A stretch of 64,000 bases of DNA, taken from positions 1 to 64,000 of the forward strand of contig JAFZYE010000071.1 of assembly GCA_017616445.1 (NCBI GenBank). The letters are read 5' to 3'. Each line of letters begins with the position of its first letter. The stretch's first letter is position 1. Below the pieces are notes generated by a model. It was not told the origin of the DNA and did no database searches. It saw nothing but the letters and a program-made list of their open reading frames with translations. The position numbers and the translations under genes are program-made. This document shows, piece after piece, positions 52,938-61,612 of the stretch. The DNA comes from Bacteroidaceae bacterium. Its GTDB lineage: Bacteria > Bacteroidota > Bacteroidia > Bacteroidales > Bacteroidaceae.

Positions 52938-54182
52938 TTAAAGACTTATCTTCTCCAGCTCTTGTAATTCCTTGCCTAAATTCAGTTTATAATAGACTTC
53001 CATCAATCCTTCGTGCCATAAGGACGGATCATGGGGTGCATATTTTCTAGCATTCTCTAGACACTCCTGAGCCTGCTGATAAATCTTGTTCTGAGCATTC
53101 TTGGCCTTCGTATAAGCCTGAGTGCCAGGTTTGTTGTTATTGATGTCGTAAACCTTTCGGGCTTTATCGATGAATATACCTCCCAAACTGCTGTAGGACA
53201 AAGCATCATCGGGCTGGAGTTCTACCGCCTTTTGATAACTCTCCACAGCAAGATCCACACTATCGATACACTGCTCACACTTTCCTTTCAGAAACCACAG
53301 AAGACGTTTTTGCGGCTCTACTTCCAACTGCTGCTCTATGATGTTAATTGCCTCGACATACTCATGACGTTCTACATGGTAGTCTATGAGGTTGATATAG
53401 AAGAACTCTTGTTTTGCATCTGTTTTCCATCCCTCCTGCAGGTAGCCGACCGCTCCTATCGTGTCAACCAGTTCCATACACGACTTACTCCCAATCTGGC
53501 AGAGGAGGGCATAATCTGTTCTGTCTTTCATGGCTGTCGGAAGGTATTTCATGACTTGTTTGAACTTCGAGGCATTATAGGCAGAGAAGACGGCCAGATT
53601 GGCTAACGTGAGTGTATCCTCATCTGGTTTATAATCTTTCGCAGCTGTAATCAGTGGATGATGGAGTGTTGTGAGATAGAGGTCGAAGAAACGATATGCT
53701 TCATCGAACTTATTCTTCTTATAATAGTACTTGCCTGCACTTTTGATGTTGTTGCGGTAGGCCGACAAGAGACTGACCACATGCGTGGTGTAGTTGGGAC
53801 GAACGCGCCCTTTCGCATCGGGCAACCGGTCCAGACTATCGCACGAGAAACCGAACTCATAGATACGATAGATATACGTGAAGTACTTAGCTGTGTCGGG
53901 ACGTGTATTCAAGAACATGTTGCGATTTTCGGCGGTTGCCAGCCCTTGTAGGGTCTGCAATCGCAGATAGTGCAGCTCAGCATCCTCCATAGCTTCCTTA
54001 TTCTCAGCTTTCATCGCCTTACCTAGCAAATCCTCAGCTTGGGAATAGCGTTCTGCTTTCAGCTGCGCCTTCACTTCCTTGATGGTCTTTTTCTTATTGA
54101 ACGGTTCTTGAGCCTCAATCGTCAAAGAGATGAGTCCCAAGACCAAGCAGAACAAGATATTTAACTTCATGTGATTCATCAT
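52938..54182 (-). CDS. TPR-repeat protein
   Basis: The 414-residue protein has a signal peptide (cleavage near IEAQ) and mostly helical repeats, for example AESYQKAVELQPDDALSYSSL-type units in the C-terminal third and YYKKNKFDEAYRFFDLYL in the middle. TPR proteins in the Bacteroidetes envelope are usually scaffolds. It follows the DUF5686 gene by 15 bases on the same strand, so a joint role at the outer membrane is possible. Confidence 0.82.
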   Translation of the reverse strand: MMNHMKLNILFCLVLGLISLTIEAQEPFNKKKTIKEVKAQLKAERYSQAEDLLGKAMKAENKEAMEDAELHYLRLQTLQGLATAENRNMFLNTRPDTAKYFTYIYRIYEFGFSCDSLDRLPDAKGRVRPNYTTHVVSLLSAYRNNIKSAGKYYYKKNKFDEAYRFFDLYLTTLHHPLITAAKDYKPDEDTLTLANLAVFSAYNASKFKQVMKYLPTAMKDRTDYALLCQIGSKSCMELVDTIGAVGYLQEGWKTDAKQEFFYINLIDYHVERHEYVEAINIIEQQLEVEPQKRLLWFLKGKCEQCIDSVDLAVESYQKAVELQPDDALSYSSLGGIFIDKARKVYDINNNKPGTQAYTKAKNAQNKIYQQAQECLENARKYAPHDPSLWHEGLMEVYYKLNLGKELQELEKISL

Positions 54183-54197
54183 TTTCTATTTGCGTTA

Positions 54198-56798
54198 TTA
54201 GAATGTCATACGTACTTTAAGCCGGATGCCCCATCTTCTGATATTGGGATTGAAGAGATAGGTCAAGCGTCGCACATACTCGACATGAACAATTTTTAAT
54301 ATATTATGGATAGCCAAACGTAACTCCACGTATGGCGTCTTGGTGTCCATCACAACAGTATTACACTCGTACGACCCGTCTGACATGAAATGCCCAGGGA
54401 AATAGAAGAGTCCACTCTTGTCGTTCGTTTTCAATGGATCATTCTTATCCGTCAGCGCCCCCCATAGCATGTTAACACCTATCATCTCTCTCCACTTCAA
54501 CTTTCTCAACAATGGGATACGATTGAAAAGTTTTCCATTCAAATCCCAACTATACATCACAGACAGATAGCGGTCGTTCAGGAACTCAAGGTTACCTATC
54601 AAAGCGAATGTGTTATCTGTAACGATATACGACTGATTGGCTGGTGGATGGATCAACAGGGGGAAAGGTACTTTGTTCCATTGGATTCCGCCCTTGATGA
54701 GAAAGTCCATCTTGCCAAAGCTGTTAGGAATCCAGAAGCGTTTATAGAGAGTACCTTCTGTCACATTGTATTCGTATTCACTTCCTAGTAGCTTGTTAAA
54801 TCCCATTGTATGGCTCACGGTCACAATGGGAGCGTCTTTATTGATTTTCACACGACGCTGCTTTGTATTTACGTATGCAGCTCCAGGTTCAAATGAGATG
54901 GTCGCTTTCGCCTCAGCGGTCGTGAGGCTCCGTTTCCATTGTGTCGGGTCATTTACAGGTGCACCCACGTCATCAAGCGGTTGATAAAAGAGGGCATCTA
55001 CCGGTTTGTTTTTAGCATGCGTGAAGGAGACATCAAATTTCAGGCCATTTAAGTATTCACGATTATATGCCAGCGTTACTTCCTTTGTATGTGTAAACTG
55101 ATCAACATCGGTAGCCTTGAGTGCCATGAACATATTGTCCTTATCGGTAGGGATGAACTTATCGAACGGACTGATCACATCATTCATGTAAGTGATGGAC
55201 AGATTGTTCATAGGGAATTCACGTGGGAGATATGCCTTCTTGTTGAATGAATAAGTCAACTGAACCTTTCCGTATACATTATGAGTCTTGGTACCATATG
55301 CAATATAGCCGCTCGCAAAGAGATGCGGGTTGAGATTCGCATTGGTGAGTGCAGATGCACGGAAACGCCACTTGTCATAATGATTGTTTGTGATAATGGT
55401 GTTGACAGGACCGATATCTACATAATTTGGATGGACAGAATCACCGGTCTCGACAAAGTTCTCAACAAGAGCCTTGAAACCGAAAATCAAGTATTTGAAT
55501 CCCTTTACATTCTGCAGACGATCGAGGAAAGTATCCATTTGACTTTCACTATGTGTCAGTTCGACCTCTCGATACTCATTCCAATAATCATCATTTTGCA
55601 TTTCCGCATCAGGTTCTTTGTAAACCGTACCTTTTATCCGCTTAAATACCTTTTCGGAAATCTCATCGAACGAATAATTATTATTTCGGACAATACGTTG
55701 AACCTGTAATTTCTTCAAGAAAGAGGCAAGTTTCAGTTCCACCAGCATATCATTACTGACGATGACACGTTCACCCGTTGACAATTCTGCGAAGTCCTGG
55801 GAAATTACCATATTCTCCACGAAATTCACATCACTACGAGACGGGATATGTAGTTCAACCTTCCTTACCTGATAGGAAGAGTCGGCCATGACGAAGAGCG
55901 TACCAGAAAAACCAAAATCCTGTGGGTTGTTCGGTCCAAACTCTATTTGAATCACCTCATCGTCATCAATCATCAATGTATCTTCAATATAATACCTATA
56001 AAACGAGATCGCACTATTCGCTATCGGGCTTTTGAACGGATGCTGTAACAAACGGCATTCGTTTTCATAGATATCTACATCCGTAAATACATCTTTCAAC
56101 ACGCTTGTCAGGATGTCACCGGTATTCACCAATTCGTTCACGCCCTTGCTACTCTGAGCCTTTATCACGCTCTTCTCTGTATGGGGATTCTTACGGTAAA
56201 ACAACTCTGAGATAGATTCATCGACTGTAAGGGGAAGAATCAATTTACCAGTCTCAGGACAACGCTCAACGTGGTCTTTAAGGAAAGCAAAACGCTTCAT
56301 CTCGTTCTCTTCAAACACCTTCTCTGTGAACTCGTTGAGCGAGAAAACCATTTTCTCGTATTTCGTATAATTAAAGTAGTTCTTTTGATGGAGGTCGTAC
56401 GATTTCTTATGGTCAATCACCTTTTTCATCAATTCAACAGCAGGATTATCCCTTCTGCTATAGCGAGTACGACGTCCCTGTATCGTTACTTCCTCTATTT
56501 GACGAGGCGAACTGACAAGCAAAATCTTCAGATTCTTTTTCTTGCCAGGAATCAAACGAACTTTTTGTGTCACATATCCCAATCCCGAAATAGTCAACTC
56601 ACTCCTGTCTTCTCGTTCCTTAATGTTAAAGCGTCCTTTTGCATCTGTCATCACCCCTGTCGTCGTTCCATCATAATATACGTTCGCAATATCTACAGGT
56701 TGACGGGTCTTGGAATCAATAACCACACCTGTCACTTGGGCATAGGCACCAAGCGACAGGAATAGCATTACGACGATATGTGAAAGACACAAAGACAA
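54198..56798 (-). CDS. DUF5686-like outer-membrane protein with carboxypeptidase-like domain
   Basis: The protein has about 866 residues. A hydrophobic signal ends near GAYAQ. A CarboxypepD-reg-like domain follows (VTGVVIDSKTRQPVDIANVY, TTGVMTDAKGRF), then a DUF5686 body with extensive barrel-like strands ending in GIRLKVRMTF. The function is unknown. The start is uncertain: the frame opens at a TTG at 56798, and the first ATG (56768) would leave only ten residues before the signal cleavage site. Heptamer repeats lie directly upstream. It is followed by a TPR protein. Confidence 0.75.
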   Translation of the reverse strand: MSLCLSHIVVMLFLSLGAYAQVTGVVIDSKTRQPVDIANVYYDGTTTGVMTDAKGRFNIKEREDRSELTISGLGYVTQKVRLIPGKKKNLKILLVSSPRQIEEVTIQGRRTRYSRRDNPAVELMKKVIDHKKSYDLHQKNYFNYTKYEKMVFSLNEFTEKVFEENEMKRFAFLKDHVERCPETGKLILPLTVDESISELFYRKNPHTEKSVIKAQSSKGVNELVNTGDILTSVLKDVFTDVDIYENECRLLQHPFKSPIANSAISFYRYYIEDTLMIDDDEVIQIEFGPNNPQDFGFSGTLFVMADSSYQVRKVELHIPSRSDVNFVENMVISQDFAELSTGERVIVSNDMLVELKLASFLKKLQVQRIVRNNNYSFDEISEKVFKRIKGTVYKEPDAEMQNDDYWNEYREVELTHSESQMDTFLDRLQNVKGFKYLIFGFKALVENFVETGDSVHPNYVDIGPVNTIITNNHYDKWRFRASALTNANLNPHLFASGYIAYGTKTHNVYGKVQLTYSFNKKAYLPREFPMNNLSITYMNDVISPFDKFIPTDKDNMFMALKATDVDQFTHTKEVTLAYNREYLNGLKFDVSFTHAKNKPVDALFYQPLDDVGAPVNDPTQWKRSLTTAEAKATISFEPGAAYVNTKQRRVKINKDAPIVTVSHTMGFNKLLGSEYEYNVTEGTLYKRFWIPNSFGKMDFLIKGGIQWNKVPFPLLIHPPANQSYIVTDNTFALIGNLEFLNDRYLSVMYSWDLNGKLFNRIPLLRKLKWREMIGVNMLWGALTDKNDPLKTNDKSGLFYFPGHFMSDGSYECNTVVMDTKTPYVELRLAIHNILKIVHVEYVRRLTYLFNPNIRRWGIRLKVRMTF

Positions 56799-56824
56799 TG
56801 TAAAATGTAAATTGTAAAAATTAA

Positions 56825-58132
56825 TTAGTCAATTTCTTCATCGGGTTCATATCCTCCCATCTCACGTATTGCATTTTTCAGCATGATGTATTGCTGGAAA
56901 AGATGATTGACAGGTATCTCATGGTTGGTAAAGTCGTGCATAGGGCTCTTGAGATAGAAACTGAGGAATCGCTGTATGCCATACCGTCCTGCCCGTGCAG
57001 CAAGGTCGATGAGCAGACAGAGGTCGAGCAAGAGTGGTGCGGCGAGTATGCTGTCGCGACAGAGGAAATTTATCTTTATCTGCATGGGGTAATTCATCCA
57101 TCCGAAAATATCGATATTGTCCCACCCTTCCTTGTTGTCGTTTCGTGGAGGATAGTAGTTGATGCGTACCTTGTGATAGTAGTCGGTATAGAGGTCGGGC
57201 TGCTGCTCCGGTACGAGGATGGATTCGAGAGTAGACAACTTGCTGACTTCTTTTGTATGGAAGTTTGCTGGCTCGTCAAGCACCAAACCGTCACGATTAC
57301 CAAGAATATTCGTAGAGAACCATCCACTTAACCCAAGACAACGAGTACAGATGATTGGAGCAAAACCACTCTTCACCAAGGTCTGTCCAGTCTTGAAATC
57401 CTTACCTGCAATTGGCATCTTGGTTTTCTCGGCCAACTCCCACATTGCAGGGATATCAACGGTTGTATTAGGAGCACCCATAATGAAAGGAGCACCTTCA
57501 ACCAAAGCAGCATAAGCATAACACATAGACGGAGCAATATGTTCTTTGTCATCTGCCTTCATTGCAGCTTCCAGTGCTGACAGGGAGCCGTGAACTGATT
57601 CATTATATGGTACATATATTTCCGTAGATGCTGCCCATGCAACGACGATACGTGCACAGCCATTCTTCCGCTTGAACGTACGGATGTCTTCACGTAATTG
57701 CTCTACCATCTCCCAACGGGTCTTCCCTTCCATTACATTGTCTCCATCCAATCGTTTGGCGAAGTTCTTATCGAAGGCGGCTTTCATCGGAACAATCGCT
57801 GACAATTCATCTTTCACAGGTTCGATATCTTTCTCTTTCAGCACTTCAGCATACATGGCACTACGATAAGCATCAGCAGGATATACATCCCAAGCACCAA
57901 ACACAATATCCTTCAATTCTGTGATTGGTACAATCTCCCTATAGGAAAGATATCGCTTCGCACTGCCCTTGCCCACTCTGATCTTGTCATATTCAATCAT
58001 TGAGCCTACAGGTTTTGCTAGGCCTTTACGAACCATGAGCACACCTGTGATGAATGTAGAAGTCACAGCACCCAGTCCGACCACCATGATGCCAAGTTTG
58101 CCATCTGCTTTTTGTATTTTCGGGTTCGTCAT
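56825..58132 (-). CDS. Inositol-3-phosphate synthase (MIPS)
   Basis: The 435-residue enzyme makes myo-inositol-3-phosphate from glucose-6-phosphate with NAD. It shows GIMVVGLGAVTSTFITGVLM (NAD-binding, about 14-33), VVAWAASTEIYVPYNESVHG, GKDFKTGQTLVKSGFAP and the IDLAARAG block. The start at 58132 (MTNPKIQK) avoids a repeat-derived extension. It is the first step for inositol lipids and stands next to phosphatase and CDP-alcohol transferase genes, matching the inositol-lipid cluster described in Bacteroides thetaiotaomicron. It has its own strong promoter. Confidence 0.93.
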   Translation of the reverse strand: MTNPKIQKADGKLGIMVVGLGAVTSTFITGVLMVRKGLAKPVGSMIEYDKIRVGKGSAKRYLSYREIVPITELKDIVFGAWDVYPADAYRSAMYAEVLKEKDIEPVKDELSAIVPMKAAFDKNFAKRLDGDNVMEGKTRWEMVEQLREDIRTFKRKNGCARIVVAWAASTEIYVPYNESVHGSLSALEAAMKADDKEHIAPSMCYAYAALVEGAPFIMGAPNTTVDIPAMWELAEKTKMPIAGKDFKTGQTLVKSGFAPIICTRCLGLSGWFSTNILGNRDGLVLDEPANFHTKEVSKLSTLESILVPEQQPDLYTDYYHKVRINYYPPRNDNKEGWDNIDIFGWMNYPMQIKINFLCRDSILAAPLLLDLCLLIDLAARAGRYGIQRFLSFYLKSPMHDFTNHEIPVNHLFQQYIMLKNAIREMGGYEPDEEID

Positions 58133-58146
58133 ACTCTGTGTTTTAT

Positions 58147-58209
58147 ATAATGCATAACTCATAAAGCATAATGCTTAATTGATGTAGAATGCAGAATGTA
58201 GAATGTTAA
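58147..58209. repeat. Nine heptamers between promoter and MIPS start
   Basis: ATAATGC, ATAACTC, ATAAAGC, ATAATGC, TTAATTG, ATGTAGA, ATGCAGA, ATGTAGA, ATGTTAA in unbroken seven-base register. The tract would form most of the 5' untranslated region of the MIPS mRNA. Confidence 0.85.
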
Positions 58210-58217
58210 AGACAATG

Positions 58218-58249
58218 CAAAGATACACATTTTATTCGTCATCATCAAA
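58218..58249 (-). promoter_or_regulatory. Full promoter of the MIPS gene
   Basis: The minus strand has TTTG (58249-58246), 20 bases, TATCTTTG (58225-58218), a near-perfect Bacteroides consensus. Confidence 0.8.
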
Positions 58250-58283
58250 TCCGTATTGTGTTTTTCGGACGTTTTAACGAGAT

Positions 58284-59024
58284 TTAACTTCTACGTTCAC
58301 GATTTAATACTTTTCGGGGTACATCAGCGATGTCTGTTACGATACATGAAGGAAGCGAATCGTCTGCGGGTTCATTGTTCCACCCTATTCCCCGCATCCA
58401 TATCGTCTGACACCCGATAGCGTGTGCAGGCAGGATGTCGTTTGAATAGGAGTCGCCTATGACGAGGATTTCTTCGGGTTTGAGACGCAAAGCTTTAACG
58501 CCCATTCGGAAAATCTGAGGGTCGGGTTTACGAACTCCTACTGCAGCTGATTCGATGACATCGTTGAAACAGGTCAGCTGAAAGTCGTGGAGGACAGTTT
58601 GGATATTACCATAAAAATTGGTTACCAACACTATAGGATAATGTGCAGCAAGTATCTGGAGTACGGGGCGGCTACGTTGCAAAACATCCAACACATGCTG
58701 ATAACACCTCAAGGTGACATGTTCGTAGGATGCACGACGGGTCAACTCGTTTACGTCCCAGAATCCATGCTCGACTAAATACCTGGTTTCGATGTCGGTC
58801 TTGCAACGAAGGACATCCATGAATGTATGCTCGGGCTTGATAGAGGAATGTGCAGCCAATTCGCGCTCTGCATATACATAGGCTTCACGGAAGTGAGTTT
58901 TTGAAACAGGAATCCGTTCCTTCTGGAAATTCTCCCAAAGGACTTCGGACCAATGTACGCCGTTTGTGTCGAGCGTACCTCCGTAGTCGAAGATGATGCC
59001 CTTAATATTTTCGTGCCTCAACAT
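58284..59024 (-). CDS. HAD phosphatase of the inositol-lipid cluster, with a Gly in motif I
   Basis: The protein has about 246 residues. Motif II VTNFYGN, motif III KPDPQIF and motif IV IGDSYSNDILPAH are clear. Motif I reads FDYGGTLD, so the second Asp of DxD, normally the general acid/base, is Gly. By position it may dephosphorylate phosphatidylinositol phosphate made by the neighbour. The start at 59024 is the second in-frame ATG; the first at 59054 lengthens the overlap with the upstream gene to 53 bases. Confidence 0.75.
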   Translation of the reverse strand: MLRHENIKGIIFDYGGTLDTNGVHWSEVLWENFQKERIPVSKTHFREAYVYAERELAAHSSIKPEHTFMDVLRCKTDIETRYLVEHGFWDVNELTRRASYEHVTLRCYQHVLDVLQRSRPVLQILAAHYPIVLVTNFYGNIQTVLHDFQLTCFNDVIESAAVGVRKPDPQIFRMGVKALRLKPEEILVIGDSYSNDILPAHAIGCQTIWMRGIGWNNEPADDSLPSCIVTDIADVPRKVLNRERRS

Positions 59025-59955
59025 TTTGACGTAATTGCTTACAGAATTTTTCATGGGCTGAACGCATATAGAAGAACATGCTCATGAGGACGACTATCTC
59101 GAAGAGCGGATAAAGATAGGGCATATCAATGAGACAGCTGACATAAAGTACAATAGCCCGTGTGTTGAATGACAGCATGTTGACATACTTGATAAGTGGC
59201 AAACTATGAGCCCGGAAATCATCACGAAGGGTTTGCGGCAACTGTGTGGGATAGGCCTGTCGGACTGCTGCCATGAATTTCTGGAACTCGGGAGTCTGTG
59301 ACTCTTGTACCTTGGTATAGCGCACATAGGTGAAAAGGAAAAATTTCCAAATCGGGTCATCACGCCATTTAGCCTGTTGATATAAGGCTTTTTGTTGGTT
59401 ATAGTTGTCGAGTTCGCTATTTGCCTCGCCTTTGAGGAAGAAGAGATGAGCCTGACGGTAGTAGTCAGCAAGGTTGCATTGACGACTATGACAGAGGAAA
59501 CCAGAGGTAGCCATCAACAGGAAAGCCCACCACCCCCATTGAATGTGGGTGAAGGGGATGGTCTGCGGGAAGAGACGGACAACCAAGCCGACATAAATGG
59601 AAATGAACCATATATCGCCTGCTGCTCCATCGAGAATACGTCCCAGTCGGGTTTTCTTACCTGTGAGGCGCGCTAACTGTCCATCCGTACTGTCGTATAG
59701 GTTTGCCCACATAATGAGCAATATTCCTATGATATTATAGATAATGCCTTCGGTTGTATCAGCCCGTTTGGAGAGGAAGAAACCTGATGCTCCTCCAATA
59801 ATCATAGACAATACTGTAACGGTATTGGGATGGACATTTAACTTATAAAAGAACAACGTCCACAAATATCCTAATGGACGTACGATTTTCAGATCCAGCC
59901 ACTCTTCTACATCATCGGATTTGAGGGTGGATTTCATTTTTGAATTGTTACTCAT
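59002..59955 (-). CDS. CDP-alcohol phosphatidyltransferase (probable phosphatidylinositol-phosphate synthase)
   Basis: The 317-residue membrane enzyme has the signature DSTDGQLARLTG, then LGRILDGAAGD. In the canonical motif three residues separate the last two Asp; here four do (D-GAAG-D). It would join CDP-diacylglycerol with inositol phosphate. Several membrane segments flank the signature, and a soluble stretch of about 70 residues (NYNQQKALYQQAKWRDDP region) lies in the middle. It overlaps both neighbours by a few bases, which shows tight coupling. Confidence 0.85.
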   Translation of the reverse strand: MSNNSKMKSTLKSDDVEEWLDLKIVRPLGYLWTLFFYKLNVHPNTVTVLSMIIGGASGFFLSKRADTTEGIIYNIIGILLIMWANLYDSTDGQLARLTGKKTRLGRILDGAAGDIWFISIYVGLVVRLFPQTIPFTHIQWGWWAFLLMATSGFLCHSRQCNLADYYRQAHLFFLKGEANSELDNYNQQKALYQQAKWRDDPIWKFFLFTYVRYTKVQESQTPEFQKFMAAVRQAYPTQLPQTLRDDFRAHSLPLIKYVNMLSFNTRAIVLYVSCLIDMPYLYPLFEIVVLMSMFFYMRSAHEKFCKQLRQNVEARKY

Positions 59956-60829
59956 TTTGAGATAAATATCTGTTTGCTATCATTTCGGCCGCCTGATTCC
60001 TGCAACAGGAAAAACTTGGCCAATCATTCATATCAATAATATGTATAGTTCCGTTCTCACCAATCACACAATCTGCTCCATAAACATCAACTCCTATGAC
60101 GTTCGCTGCCTGATTGCATATCGCCCTCAGTTGTTTCTCTGAGAAGGGATATCCATGATTCTTTCCATTTATCGCCTCAAGCCCGAACTTACTATGGCCT
60201 TTAGAGGAATAAGACCAATAGAAGAACTGCGAATCTTTCACACCATAACACTTCACCAAATCGCCTTCAAGATGTTGCGAAACAACAACCGTCTGTATTC
60301 CTCTATGATTCATCTGAGCTATTCCATCTTGCAATTCCTGGTCGTTCTGTATAAACATCACGTCTTCGGCGACTTCGGTATATCCTTCACCTTTCTTCAG
60401 CCAAACGGGGTATGAGAGGTGAGAGGTAAGAGGTGAGAGCCTACCCCCGACCCCTCCCAAAAGGGAAGGGAGATGGGTGAAGGTGAGAGGTGAAAGTATT
60501 TTACTTTCAGCAAACGGCACGTCTTCATCCATCAGTATTTGCGTAAACCGCTTACGGTCGCAGTTCCGAATGCCAATAGAAGAATTAATAACCGTCACAC
60601 CTTGCATCTCTAACTGTTGCAACACATCCAATGTATGGTCTAAACGCCCCATCGTGTATATCATATCAGGAATTATCGGAGCGATATCCGACAACTGCTC
60701 TTCATGGATGCGACGTACATGATGCCCTCCAGCCAGCAATCGGTCTGCTACGGCATTCATGATTGCTGCATCATTATCCTCCATATTCGGGGAGAAGCAA
60801 CTCGCCCTATACACACAGATGATGTTCAT
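59948..60829 (-). CDS. ATP-grasp-like protein of the inositol-lipid cluster, with an in-frame repeat insert
   Basis: The 293-residue protein looks like an ATP-grasp ligase: an N-terminal Rossmann-like part (MNIICVYRASCFSP), a lysine strand PVWLKKGEGYTEVAEDV, GDLVKCYGVKDSQFFYWSY and the terminal metal-binding DMNDWPSFSCC. The substrate is unknown. Between AESKIL and YPVWLKK lies a segment FTHLPSLLGGVGGRLSPL encoded by the dispersed repeat. The gene overlaps its neighbours by four and eight bases. Confidence 0.7.
   Translation of the reverse strand: MNIICVYRASCFSPNMEDNDAAIMNAVADRLLAGGHHVRRIHEEQLSDIAPIIPDMIYTMGRLDHTLDVLQQLEMQGVTVINSSIGIRNCDRKRFTQILMDEDVPFAESKILSPLTFTHLPSLLGGVGGRLSPLTSHLSYPVWLKKGEGYTEVAEDVMFIQNDQELQDGIAQMNHRGIQTVVVSQHLEGDLVKCYGVKDSQFFYWSYSSKGHSKFGLEAINGKNHGYPFSEKQLRAICNQAANVIGVDVYGADCVIGENGTIHIIDMNDWPSFSCCRNQAAEMIANRYLSQNE
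60414..60496. repeat. In-frame composite repeat inside the ATP-grasp gene
   Basis: GAGAGGT, GAGAGGT, AAGAGGT, GAGAGCC heptamers, then a C/G-rich core (60439-60482), then GTGAGAG, GTGAAAG heptamers. The core matches 61302-61345 at 42 of 44 bases and is read in the same frame on the minus strand. Confidence 0.88.
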
Positions 60830-61548
60830 CGTAGAAAATCCTCCGCTTTTTTAATATCATCGTAATGATCTACATCTAATATCTTGGAAAACCGATAGGC
60901 TTGCAATCGTAATCCATCTTTGACCATCTCACGCTGAAAGTTACGCATCCGCGACATTCCTTTGCTGATACAGCGTTCGAGTGTCGAGAACGAACGTTCG
61001 TTCAGACCGTAGATTCCACCTGATATATAGTGTGTATCTTCGCAACAGGTGTCGTAGAAGCCTGTGATTCGCATGTCGTCATCTGTTGCGATATACAATG
61101 GTTTCTCATCATCAACATAGTCCGTTACAGCCATCAATCCGTCTCCGTCCATCTCGCTGAACTGCTGGATGTAATCCTTAAATTCTTCTTCACGAAATAC
61201 CGTATCCACCGTGGTCAGACAGAACTTTCCTGTTCCGAGATAGGAATATAGTTCATAGAAACTATGCATGGAACTCGGTGTGGTTCGTTGGAGAGTTGAA
61301 AGCCTACCCCCGCCCCCTCCCAAAGGGGAAGGGAGATGGGTGAAGTTGAAAGTTGAAAGGTGTTCTGCTACTTGGGGTGTGTGGCTGTTGGTTATTACGA
61401 CTATCTCCTCTGCATCGTTCTCACAGAATATGCGTATGAGACGGTCAATCATCGGTTCACCGTTCAAAGTCACTAATGGTTTGGGAACCGCTATTCCCTC
61501 CTGAGCCAGTCGTGACCCTTCTCCTGCTGCCAGTATTCCGTATTTCAT
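60826..61548 (-). CDS. NTP transferase of the inositol-lipid cluster, with an in-frame repeat insert
   Basis: The 240-residue nucleotidyltransferase begins MKYGILAAGEGSRLAQEG with PKPLVTLNGEPMIDRLI and has DTVFREEEF as the metal-site strand. It could activate inositol-1-phosphate or another sugar phosphate with CTP or UTP, as in the cytidylyltransferase part of IPCT-DIPPS enzymes; this is inference. The segment FTHLPSPLGGGGGRLSTL between AEHLSTFN and QRTTPSSMH is encoded by the dispersed repeat. It overlaps the ATP-grasp gene by four bases. Confidence 0.78.
   Translation of the reverse strand: MKYGILAAGEGSRLAQEGIAVPKPLVTLNGEPMIDRLIRIFCENDAEEIVVITNSHTPQVAEHLSTFNFTHLPSPLGGGGGRLSTLQRTTPSSMHSFYELYSYLGTGKFCLTTVDTVFREEEFKDYIQQFSEMDGDGLMAVTDYVDDEKPLYIATDDDMRITGFYDTCCEDTHYISGGIYGLNERSFSTLERCISKGMSRMRNFQREMVKDGLRLQAYRFSKILDVDHYDDIKKAEDFLR
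61295..61359. repeat. In-frame composite repeat inside the NTP transferase gene
   Basis: A GTTGAAA heptamer, the C/G-rich core (61302-61345), then GTTGAAA, GTTGAAA heptamers. It encodes FTHLPSPLGGGGGRLS on the minus strand, nearly the same peptide as in the neighbouring gene. Confidence 0.88.
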
Positions 61549-61612
61549 ATATTTAGAAGCACCCCACTAAATCTCCCCCGAAGGGTAAGACTTTATTTTA
61601 CATTTGTAATTT

